Source of the DNA: Diphasiastrum complanatum
Lineage: Eukaryota > Streptophyta > Lycopodiopsida > Lycopodiales > Lycopodiaceae
Assembly: GCA_029204225.1 (NCBI GenBank)
Contig: CM055099.1
Coordinates: 54,883,373-54,947,372 of the forward strand
Direction: 5' to 3'
Length of the DNA stretch: 64,000 nt
The translations under genes and the position numbers were made by a program. The notes under the pieces were generated by a model, which saw nothing but the letters and a program-made list of their open reading frames with translations, searched no databases and was not told where the DNA came from. Below are positions 45,970 through 56,810 of the stretch, piece by piece (the first letter of the stretch is position 1; every line of letters begins with the position of its first letter).

Positions 45970-47120
45970 GTGGAAGAATTAGTTTGAGTGATAGGAGAAA
46001 CTATTAGTGACTTAAGTATGAAAATCTGATACTGAAAAAATACAGAAGAAGAAAACAATTACTGTATCGGCTAGTAGAGCCTTTTACTGTGGAAGCTTAT
46101 CAAGCTATGAAAATATCTCCATGTTGGAGAGAGGGAGATGAACGAGTTGAGAAAAGGTGTCGTATGTTAGAAACGAAAAATAAGCTCAAAGAGGTAAGAC
46201 AAACACGAACGAGAAATGAACTCGAATAGAAAATGTTCATGCGCAGCGGAACGAGCTATATGACTCTCTTCAAAAGCATGACTACGCCTATCAGAATGAA
46301 CAAAAACGGTAGTGATGGGAATCACAGTCGTTCTTGATTACGTAGCCAAACTTTAATAAATGAATAAAGCTTCAGAAGAATGGTTTGTCACAAATAGTAA
46401 GACAAACTATTTGTCGTGAATGATTCGTGAAGAGCTAGACGGTGCTCGACTGATAATTAGTTGCGAATGATTCGCGAAAGACTAAATGTTAGTCGTCTAT
46501 TACCAGAAAGAACAACTAGAAAGATCAGACAGAATGAATGATAAGCATAGCAATGTTAACACAGATCTGAATGCAGAACAAAGAACTGTATCAGATTAAG
46601 TATATCATGTATACATGTCAATAACGCGGTAGAGCACAAGACAATAGCGGACGAAACCGCGTGCCCTACGAAGCTTATACATCTGTAAAGGAATAAAACC
46701 TTATTGCTGACAATCAAGAATCAATGCACAAGGCATCTACTTCATCTCATTCATCAACTCATCAACTCATTCACTCATTAACCTGAATACACAAATGGTA
46801 TCCAGTATATATACATTATATTACAGGTGTGCAGATGTGGAAAGTACAGAGTGGATGTGCTGTCTATAAGAGATCATGGGTGGCTGCAGTCGTTGTCCAG
46901 TCTATTGGCGCAACTGCATGGAGTGAGCGTGAAAAGGGTGCGACGTCAGTTAGTGCCGAAGTGATCATTGGTGATGACAATGCAAAAAGTGCATCGCTCT
47001 TATGAGTAGCCTTAGGATTAGATTTACAGGGTGCCTTTGCTTTTAGGGCACCTTTGGCATTCTGTGAGATAGTGTCCCCTTTTCGCCTGTCACCATAACG
47101 TGTGTAAAAAAACACAGTGT
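45970..47120 (-). repeat. Probable leader and 5' LTR of the minus-strand copia
   Basis: Right of gag lies about 1.1 kb without homology to genes. It contains a decayed primer-site-like word at about 46025-46036 and a TATATATAC block at about 46808-46820 in minus-strand sense. It also holds two related copies of a gaatgattcgngaa motif near 46420 and 46465. The LTR ends cannot be fixed without a partner. Confidence 0.4.
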
Positions 47121-47424
47121 CGCGATTCTTTCGTCTTTTCTTCCTCTATGCGAATTTGCGTGTTAATATGCAGACTGCGCGACAACGTTAGTAAATATGC
47201 AGCATGAATGGAGGCAGATTAAAATGGGATTTAAGGAGAGTAGAGGGAATAAATCCAAGATGAACATGATGGTGTTGGGCGGGTGGTTGATGCAATGAAG
47301 GGATGAGAGAAACATGCACAATTAACAAAATTTACTAGACAACAATAGAATGAATGATGATAGAGATGGATGGATGTTTCATAGATTCAGATGGGGATGA
47401 TCACAAAAAATAGGATGATGTAAT

Positions 47425-48073
47425 TGTGAAAGATTCAACTAGTTTCATCATATTTGCTACATTTCCATATTTGGCATATTGAGGCCAAAACTTGTTTTAG
47501 ACTTAGAGATTGACTTTTCAAAGTTCATTAGTCTAAATTTCATTTGAATAAACACTTTTTGAAAGTGTGAAAAAATTATAATGCGAGTTTGAGTACATTC
47601 GAATTTGAATAATTGGGTACATTGAATCTAGACCCAAAATTAGTAGGGTTAGCATTTTGGTGGGAAAGCCAAGTGGCCAAATAGGGTTTGGACCTGTTAT
47701 AAAAGGATGTAACTCATAAAGAGAGCTATCTTCTCTCTTCTCTATCCCAGTTCATGCTTATACATGCTTCTCTTGGGTTCTACTATCCATTGGTGCACTA
47801 TCTTGGTGATTGCTTGCAATTCTATGTGTAGAATGATCTATATTTGTTATTTTTGGATCCACACCTGTGAAATATAGTAGCTTGCTAGCTTTGTATGGAC
47901 AGCAACAGTACTTTTTCATTTCATTCAAGTTTGATCAAGTTCTATTAGTGTTTGTATCTCATTTTGTGTGTAGATGTTGATTTTTCTACATTGGTGAGAT
48001 TAATAGTGTATTTCTCTTTCTAACCAAAGATAATTCAAGTAGATTGGATCATAATGATCTGAAATCTTTCACA
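47425..48073 (+). repeat. 5' LTR of copia-like element A (649 bp)
   Basis: Starts TGTGAAAGATT and ends AATCTTTCACA, an 11-bp perfect terminal inverted repeat. A TATAAAAGG box lies near 47698. The primer-binding site TGGTATCGGAGC follows at 48074-48085. The first 78 bp or so match 51432 onward with about two differences, after which the two LTRs are unrelated by eye. Confidence 0.85.
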
Positions 48074-48675
48074 TGGTATCGGAGCTTGTGTTTCAGGTTA
48101 TGAAGGAGGAAATCAGATCTATCAATGCTTTGGTGAAGATATCAAGTCTAGAGCATGCTAGAGAGGATTCTACACCAAAATCGAGTTTTTTGCTTTTGTA
48201 GATTGGATCTTTTGTAGATCAAAACACTATATAGGTCAATATGCTTGATCAATTTTGATTTTTGAATTCACATACTAGATTTTGCTGATTTTTGGATCAT
48301 TGGATCAACCTAAGTGGTGGCTTATAGATTGCATATCAAATTTTCAGCATTTGCATATAGATTTGGAATAGTCAATTTTTTTTTTATCTTGTCAAAACCC
48401 TAATTTTGATTGAATCTCTAGATAGTGAGGCTATTGGACTTCATTTGAGTGTGTTTCAATCTTAGGAAGTGGCAAAAGCCATTAGATTGAAGATAGATCA
48501 TAGGTTGATCAAGATTCCATGATTCTATGTGTTGATTTGCTTGGTATAAGTGCTAGAAGAGAATTTGTGAGATAGTTTCAAATCTTGGTGATTTATTTTG
48601 AAAGCATTTGTTGTTGTTCAAAGGAGTGCTTTGTGCATTGAAACAGGTTGAAAGAGAAGATCAAGTCATTGCTAC

Positions 48676-49482
48676 ATGACAACCTCAATTGGAGTCGTGT
48701 TGGAAGCCAATGATAGGCTTACGTCAAGTAACTATTCATTGTGGAAAGTGAGGATGGAGTCACTTCTTGAGATGAATGATGTTTTGGATATTGTTGTAGG
48801 TTTGGAGGAGAGACCAACAACACAACAAGATCAAATGAGGTATGACAAGAGGGCCAAGAAGGCTCTACACATGATAAAGATGAATGTTACCAATGAACTT
48901 CTCAAGGAAGTTGGTAAGTGCACATCATATTTGGAAGCTTGGAATTCATTGAAGAAGCTTTATGAATCCAAGTCTACTTCTAGAGTGTTGACTCTAAGAA
49001 GGCAAATCTTTTCTTGTTTGCAAAAGAATGAAGAAAGTCCAAGTACTTTTGTTCTGAGAATGAAAGCATTGAATGATGAGTTGGCTTGCATTGATGAAAG
49101 CATTAAGGAAGGAGAGCTTATTCAAGTAATTCTTAATGGCTTGTTGGATGCTCATTCTAACATTGTTCAAAGTATTGCTATTCAAAAGACTTTGCCAAGT
49201 CTGATGGATCTTCAAGAGATCTTAATCAATGAGGAATATAGGCTTCAAGCAAGAGGTGGATCTACATCGACACTTCAAGAGGATGCTATGTTCACAAAGT
49301 GCAAATTCAAGGGCAAAACCAAAAGTAAGTGGTATAAAGGGCAAGATCAAGTGGGTGCTTCTTCAAGTGGCAAAAAGAAGGATAGATCAAAGCTCAAGTG
49401 CTTCTATTGTGGCATCAAAGGATGTCTTGTTTGGAGGATGTCTTGTTTATTCCATCTATTACCAAGAATTTACTTAGTGTGA
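48676..49482 (+). CDS. Copia-like Gag of element A (intact frame)
   Basis: A 268-codon frame. The UBN2-type Gag shows LTSSNYSLWKVRMESLLEMND, SKSTSRVLTLRRQIFSCLQK and LINEEYRLQARGG. Near the end comes KLKCFYCGIKG, the first half of a CCHC knuckle. There it is fused to sequence that should be the pre-integrase region (DVLFIPSITKNLLSVSQ read in the overlapping frame from 49430). The knuckle's second half and the whole protease are therefore deleted. It is closely related to the Gag at 52633. The protein could still be made, but packaging and maturation functions are incomplete. Confidence 0.8.
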   Translation: MTTSIGVVLEANDRLTSSNYSLWKVRMESLLEMNDVLDIVVGLEERPTTQQDQMRYDKRAKKALHMIKMNVTNELLKEVGKCTSYLEAWNSLKKLYESKSTSRVLTLRRQIFSCLQKNEESPSTFVLRMKALNDELACIDESIKEGELIQVILNGLLDAHSNIVQSIAIQKTLPSLMDLQEILINEEYRLQARGGSTSTLQEDAMFTKCKFKGKTKSKWYKGQDQVGASSSGKKKDRSKLKCFYCGIKGCLVWRMSCLFHLLPRIYLV

Positions 49483-51436
49483 GCCAAATGCTAAGTAAAG
49501 GCCTCAAGGTGGAGTTTGATGGAGATGCTTGTTTGATCAAAATGAAGGATGTCTTGATTGGAAAAGGTAAAAGGCAAGGGAAGTTGTTCAAACTAGCTTG
49601 TGTTACTGCTAACCAGGTTGGATGTGTTGCAAGGGAGCAAATTTCTATTCAAGAGGTTTGGCACAAAAGGATGGGACACCTCAACTTCAAGTCATTGGAG
49701 GTAACGGCACGGAAGAAGGTTGTGATTGGTCTTCCAAGTTCCTTAAGTGATGTCAAGCATGTTTGTGACAAACCACGCAGACTTGGGACTTGCCATGTGG
49801 CAAGCCACGTAGGCCTCTTCTTGAAGATGGATCCTCCTTGGTCCTATCATCAAGAGTAATGTTGACATAGCATGTGCATCCAAAGGTTCTTAGAAAGTTG
49901 ACACTTGGCCTCCTCTTGAATAGCATCTCAATAGGTGTCCTTCCATCCAAAATAGCACTCGGCCACCTATTGCACAAGAAATTGGCACACAACAAATTGT
50001 TTATTTCTATTATATTCACAAATAGTGTACCAAAGGCCCCACATTTGCATGGGACTTTTTGCTCTAGACAGTTTAGCTTGAATATGCATGAAAACTTCAA
50101 AAGCTTCCATCATTGAGGAGTAGGAGTTAAAACTCTTCATGGAACATTGTATCTCTTCCTTTAAGATTACAATGAAGCTGATGAGTATTCTCAGTAAATT
50201 GTAATCTTGCACTAAAAGCCTACAAGGTTTACATTCCTTCTACTAACAAAGTGATTGTTGGTAGAGATGTCATTTTTGATGAGGGGAACATTCCAAAAGT
50301 GTCTTCAAGCATGATTGATGGTAGAGTGGATGGATCTAACATTCTTGATGTTGATGAGAAGGATCCTACTTTGGATGGTGGTGATGATGGACCTTCATCA
50401 AGTCAAAAGCCAAGGAGAACATCAAGAGAAAGACAAGTACCTTCAAGGCTCACATATGATCAAAAGGGTAAGCAAGTAGTTTCTGGAAATTATGTCACTT
50501 TCCTAACCTCTTTGTATTAGCCTACAAGTGTAGATCAAGCAAGGAAAGAAGAGGAGTGGACCTAAGCAATGAATCTTGAGTATCAAGCTCTTATGAAGAG
50601 TGAAACATCTTTTGGAGGATCTTCTTGTGTACATGGAGCTATGCAAGTGGATGGATGTTATCTTGCTGTAAAATCAAGTATTGGATCTGGAAAACAAATT
50701 TTGTTCAATGACTTTGATGATCAAGTTGAAGATCAAGAGGTTGATCTCAATTTGTACTAGCATTCTTGGCTGGTTTTGTTGATGGAAATGAAGCTATTGG
50801 AAGTTCATTATGTCACTCATTCATGGTCAAGTCATCAAGGTATGGTGGTATCTTATGGAAAGATGGAGATGGAGGCTCATTCATGGAGTATTATGGTGGA
50901 TACATGGCAACAAAGGACAAAGGAGGAGGAGACATGCAAGCAAAAGTTGATCACTCACATTTACTGGTTGTTTGCTGTATTTTTCCAGGGAGTTCAGAGT
51001 TGGAAGCATGGTGGAATCATTTCATTTACATTCTATTTGATTCTTCATGTTCTAGTTACATCTTGATATGTAAAATTGATGTAAGAAATAGTGAAGCATC
51101 CCAAGTGGACACTATTATCTATATCAATTATGATTGTTTCTATTTTGAGCATTACATGATCATTGAAAGTATATTTTTGGGAAGAAGATCATTCTTATGA
51201 TGGATCAAAGTTCTATTGTCAAAAACTATGCTAGGAGCAAGCATATTGAGATACAATATCACTTTGTGAGGGAGCAAGTCATTGCAAAGGAGGTGGAGCT
51301 TCAACATGTGTCTTCAAGGGAATGTGTAGCTAATATCTTCATCAAAGCATTGGGAAAAGACTTGTTCATGAAGCATAGGACTTCACTTGGAGTGCTATCA
51401 AACTCTATGCTAAAACTAGTTGAAGAGGGAGTGTGA
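49430..51436 (+). pseudogene. Rearranged pol remnant of copia-like element A
   Basis: On the plus strand the pre-integrase segment runs to about 49770 (HKRMGHLNFKSLEV). An inverted block then carries integrase C-terminal sequence on the minus strand (about 49800-50215). Plus-strand homology resumes with AYKVYIPSTNKVIVGRDVIFDEG at 50218. RT is reduced to its first residues (MNLEYQALMKSET at 50569), replaced by about 600 bp of unrecognised filler. The end of RNase H is present at 51215-51436 (ARSKHIEIQYHFVREQVI, ANIFIKALGKDLF), followed by a short purine tract. Protease and RT are lost, so it is non-autonomous. Confidence 0.85.
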
Positions 51437-52037
51437 AAGATTCAACTAGTTTCATCATATTTGCTACATTTTCATATTTGGCATATTGAGGCCAAAACTA
51501 GTTTTAGACTCCTATTTTGTAGGGAATATTCCTATATTCTAGGAGACTAGCTCTTTAGATTTTAGCCATATTCTAGAAGGTCAACTTTGGATAAGGATCA
51601 AGGATGGATCAAATAAATAGATCTGAGTGATATGGCACTCTTCACACGTGTGAAGACCTGCTGGACTGTACCAGACTCGTGGATGTACTTGATCTATAAA
51701 AGGATCATCATTTTGCTAATGAGATTGATAAGACTTTTGCATTCTACACTTTTGTGAGATTTCTAGTCAATAGAATTGTGATTTTATTGAATGATTGCTA
51801 TCAAGAACCTATGTACTTGTTGTTTCAGGTGCAGGCCGTATAGTGGACAATACTCCACACGTGTGAGGCCGCTCTCACTTGTTTATGAAGATTTGATCCA
51901 TTGCTCTTGCTTAAATCTAAGTGTAGTGAATCTAGATCAAGATCTAAAGTGTAGAACTTGATAGATCCATTGATTAAGCAACCAATAACTCTATATGATT
52001 ATTAAGTACAATCATTAATGTCCTAAAATTGAAATCA
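51432..52037 (+). repeat. LTR shared by copia-like elements A and B (606 bp)
   Basis: Begins TGTGAAAGATTC right after the purine tract of element A and ends GAAATCA. Primer-binding site TGGTATCAGAGC follows at 52038-52049, and element B's Gag begins 0.6 kb later. It has a TATAAAAGG box near 51700, like the LTR at 47425. It acts as 3' LTR of A and 5' LTR of B. Confidence 0.85.
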
Positions 52038-52632
52038 TGGTATCAGAGCTGAGTAAGAGAGTGATCATTTGATTCATAAAACTTGCAAAGATCATTGATA
52101 AAATTTGTTTTTGGCCAATACTAGTGAGGGTGAGTTCATCTAGAGTGATAGCTTGTTTCTATTTGGATCAAATCGACTTGGAGGCTATGTATGTACTTTT
52201 CACACGTGTGAAATCGTACAACAACTTTCATTTCAAGTTACCTTGTGTTTTTTGGTCCTATAATCTCAATTCTAGTCCAAATTTAGTGCTTTTTGAAGCA
52301 TAGTATTAATCTAGATTCAATCTAGCTAATGTCTATGACCAAATAGAGTTTTGGATCATTGAAGCATTTCTTTTTGGAGTTTAAGATCAGATCTAAGAGG
52401 CTGATTTGTTCAGATCCTTAGTTGAAGTGAAACCTCTAAGAAAAGTGTAAAGCAAAAAAAATTTGTGAGAGTGAAAGCTAGGAATTTTTGTCAAGATCTA
52501 ATTGTGTATCATTCAAGCTTGTGTGCTAGTTTGATAGAGACAAGGTTATAGGCAATCTTGTGAGCTTTAGGCCTTTCATAGATCTTTAAAATTCATAAAT
52601 CTTTGTGATTTTAGAAGAGCATTTATTCTACA

Positions 52633-53480
52633 ATGTCATCCATGGGTGGTTATTTGTTGGAATCAAGTGAGAGACTCACTTCCACAAATTATTCCATTTG
52701 GAAAGTGAGGATGGAATCACTCCTAGTGATCCATGACCTCTTTGACATAGTTCTAGGAGTTGAGGAAGAGCCTCAAGCTGCCCAAGAACAAACCAAATAC
52801 AAGAAGAGAGCAAGATTAGCTCTACATTGCATAAAGTTGAATGTATGCAATGACCTCTTGAAGGAGGTGTCTTCTTGTGCCTCATCAAAAGAGGCTTGGG
52901 ATTCAATAAAGAGTATCTATGAATCCAATAACACTTCAAGAATCCTCATGCTAAGGAATCAAGTCTTTCAAAGCATGAAAGGAAGTGGAGAGAGTCGACG
53001 AGTATGTCCTTAGGATCAAATCTCTTAACAAGGAATTGAGTGCTATAGGAGAAAAGATCCAAGAAAAAGAGCTAGTACAAATCATATTGAATGGCCTAGG
53101 TGATGAGTTTACCAACTTGGTCCAATCATTTGCTACTCAAGACACTCTTCCATCCATTGAAAAGTTGCACAATGTTTTTGTGGCCGAGGAGAGTAGACTC
53201 CTACACCTCAAGACAAGAATGGGAGGCATGTCACTTAATGGAGGAGAGGAGAAAGTACATCCAAAGGCAAGAAGAAACAACATCCATTCAAGAAGAATCA
53301 AGGCAAGGAGGCTGAGATGAAGAATGGAGGATCAACTTCCAAAGGCAAAGTGAAGAACAAGGCAAAGCTCAAGTGTTTCTTTTGTGGGAAGAAAGGACAC
53401 TTTGTCTCAGAATGTTACTTGAAGAAGAATCAACAAGCAAATGGAGATCAAGGGGACATTGCTCAAGAGGAAAATATATA
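52633..53480 (+). pseudogene. Copia-like Gag of element B, frameshifted and truncated
   Basis: Starts MSSMGGYLLESSERLTSTNYSIWKVRMESLL. A frameshift near 52990 moves homology into the next frame (VDEYVLRIKSLNKELSAIGE), and a stop at 53318-53320 separates the final part, which holds a complete knuckle CFFCGKKGHFVSEC near 53370-53415. Homology ends at about 53475 (DQGDIAQEE); protease, integrase and RT are absent. It is the same family as the Gag at 48676. Confidence 0.87.
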
Positions 53481-56400
53481 CAAATCTTATCGATTTCGTC
53501 TAAAATTAAAATGTTTATTAAAAGCTTACAAGAAACTAATATCCAATTTTTTGTAATACAAAACAAAGTTATAAAGATCGTGGACATATTTAGAAATCAA
53601 TATATAGATTCGTTGCACAAAATAATTTCTCACCCCAATATAAAAAATGCCTTATCCAAATCGTAAAATTTTAAGATTCATGCTATTATAACATGACAAG
53701 GCCTTTGTGGTATAATACCACATTGTTCTTGGTTTTATTGCATACGCTATGCTCAGGGGCATGTCCTGAGTTCATCAGTGTTTTTGGCCTATATTGGGCC
53801 TAAATAGTTGGACATGTATTAATTTAGTTACTTGCGAGCCCATGCAATTTGGGGATTTTGCAATATGTATGATGTTTCATTGTAACAGAATAATTTTTGT
53901 TGTTCTACTTTGAAAGCTTGAGACGCTTGAGCTATGGCGATTATGTTGTGATCTACATGCTGCACTAGTTCCTATATAATTTTCTGTATTTATTAACATA
54001 TCCTTAACCAAGAAAATTAAACCTGCCAATGTCCAAAAAGCCAAAACCACGAAAACTTAAAAGGCAGAAGCCAGGCAAGGCAAACAATCTTACAACAAAA
54101 GAAGAGAAACAAAGAGTAGCAACTTGGTAGGAGCAAAGCACAGAGGGAAGCCGACAACGCAGGTGGGGCCGAAGGAGAGGATGCCCACAAATAGAAAGTC
54201 ACAATACAAATAGAGACAATAAAAAAGAGTACAAAAACACCTGAAAAAAAAAAACTACCAAGTAATATTGATTCTAACAAGAACAAAGGAAATATCTACT
54301 AGCTAAAAATCACAAAATAAGTCACGTGTGACCAAAAAAAAAAAAAAGACAAAAAAGCAAGAAGCTATGGATTCCAAAAGAACACATAAAAATTTGTACT
54401 TGTTACAAGGCACACAAAAAAATGTAAATAATTGATTGCTTTAATGTATTAGGATATGGCCTTGTGTGTGTGGCCAATACCACAAAATAATCCGATACTT
54501 GGGCAGTTGAGTGGCAGAGGTCATGAGCTACTTGGTGACCAGATTATGTGGTGAACTGCCCAGCAAGGCTGATCTACAAGTGTCAAAAAGTTAGATCTTT
54601 GAAATCTTTTGCATGTATGCATATTGTCTTGCGCTCCACAAGATGCACAATAGTGTTCCAAGTTTCAGATAAAACAGAATTTGAAATGGGTAGGCTCCCA
54701 ATTTAAGGCAGGTTTGTAGCACAAGAAATATGGTTTGACCAGCTGGCAACCTGACCGAATTTTTTATCAGATATTATAATCTTTCTCAATTTTCAAATAG
54801 GTAAAAATAAAATCTAGTCACTGAAACGATAACGACCAACAACATGCATGAGTTTGAGTCCATGATGAGCATGCAATAGATCAATATTTTACGGTTCACT
54901 TTAGATCAGGTTAACGTCAGAGTAGATATCTCTAATGAGATTCTAACATCGATGAATATTAGGTAGTCATAGTTGATGAGGCTCCCAACTCTATAATTAC
55001 AAACGAAGTTGGTAGATTTTTTTTTTCATATCATAAGCTCTTGTAGAGCTCTCCCATGCTAGAGAGAACACAAGGTTTACCTTCCTCCATGGAGAGATCC
55101 ATTTTGTGTGTTGCCTGCCTCTTAATGCCTCTCATGTACTGTATGTAAGATTGAAAGGGACCACAGACACAACACACTTAGAATGTCATAGACAAGCAAT
55201 GCTACAAAGGTGAACCATAACATGGGTTCTTCTGGAAAGATCTTATACAGAATCTTGCACATCTGTGTACTTGCCAAGGTCAATAGGCCCATAATAGGCC
55301 CTCCAAGCAGCAAATTGCAGCAATACCCTTCGCATACTCATCAATCAACACACACTACCGAGATCTAACCACACTCACACTTCCCAAATAGCACATCACC
55401 CCATCACTCTCAATGCAACCAAGAGCACAGCTCTCATGGTCAAGTACTATCTGTGCTTACACCTCAATAAGCAACACATTGTCTCAATAGTTTTCATACC
55501 CCTTTCTTAGGCAGAACTTCGATCTGAATTTTCTGTAAGTGGGAGTGCCCCTGACCGTGCCCTCCTTCATAAACGGACCACCTGTGTGATTTTGACATCA
55601 ATCATTGCGAAGGTAGATTGAAAAGGGTGGCAAGTGGGGGTTACCCCAAGGTTCACAATTGAGACATGATACTTGGAGTAGACCATTAGGAAGTAGACAT
55701 TCATTCAAGGGAATAATATGAGTCTGACAATATTGGACTTATCAGCAAGATGGTAGTGATGACCAGATTGGTGATACAATGCATACGTGTTTATCAGAAA
55801 TTTAGAGGCTTACACCCCCAGCTTTTGCATGGTTCAATTTTTACAGTAAAAGCTCGATGATGTAAAGATGGTGCCTACACTTGACTGATTGGTGCCTACA
55901 TTTGACTGATTTGGTTAGTCTTGAGCCTACTTTGATTTATGAAGAAATCCAAATAGAGAGTACATTATATAGCAGTAAATTGACTGATGAAGAGGGAGCG
56001 GGAACTCCAACCAAGTGCACTATCATTTTCTCCAAACAGTCTTGAAGTTCTATTCTTCTTCACATGAAGCAATTGCTTATGTTAGCTACTGCCCTCTTTC
56101 AGACATTTGCTATGAGGATGTTCTGTTCCAAATAATCTTGCAAGCCAATCTGAGTCCCGACATTGAAATTTTTCCAGCAAATTTTCGAACAAAATTTTGT
56201 GCAAGACCCTCAAGACGAGTCCATCGGAATAAACTGTTTTGTGTTCTATATGTTGCCTTTCAACAAAGTATTCAATTTGTAGCCAGGATAAAATGCAATC
56301 CATAGTGTCATGCAGCAAAGCATGTATATGGAGCACAACAAAACTAGTATTACATTGATTTACATTGCTTCTGCATACTACTTGGAAGTGTGGGCACAAA

Positions 56401-56800
56401 ATCAAATGGCATTCAAATTGTTTCACATGCAACATATTATTTACCCATATACTGCTCATTATTCAACTCCAGCCTATTTCAAGCTAAGTGACAACTTGTA
56501 TAATATCATACATTGACTACTTGCTTAAAACTTGTAAATGTGAAGGCAATCTGATACATCTCAAAGATGACCACCTCCAACCTCCTTTCTTGGAGTCACA
56601 AGCTCTGCAGAACCAAACCACTAGCGTTATCCAAGCATGTGATATATGTGATAGTCCATGCCACCACCTTTGTCCTTCAACTAAAAATCTATCTGCATGA
56701 AACGACATACATATTTGGATGTTGCAATAGACAAACAGCATTAAACTGCATTTGTGGTTTGTAGAGTTTGAGTTAAAAATTATTATTAAGATTTGTGTCA
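53481..56800. other. Intergenic DNA without recognised gene
   Basis: Roughly 3.3 kb, AT-rich. Frames such as 54017-54286, 55122-55313 and 56082-56459 on the minus strand are hydrophobic or of mixed composition with no motif I recognise. The right end should contain the 3' flank of the DCC-family gene. Confidence 0.5.
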
Positions 56801-56810
56801 CCTCAGAAAG

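Noticed and set aside
50766-51200. Plus-strand open frame of 144 aa in the filler of copia-like element A
   Set aside because: It has no recognisable motif and lies where RT has been deleted; it may be captured DNA but I cannot support a gene.
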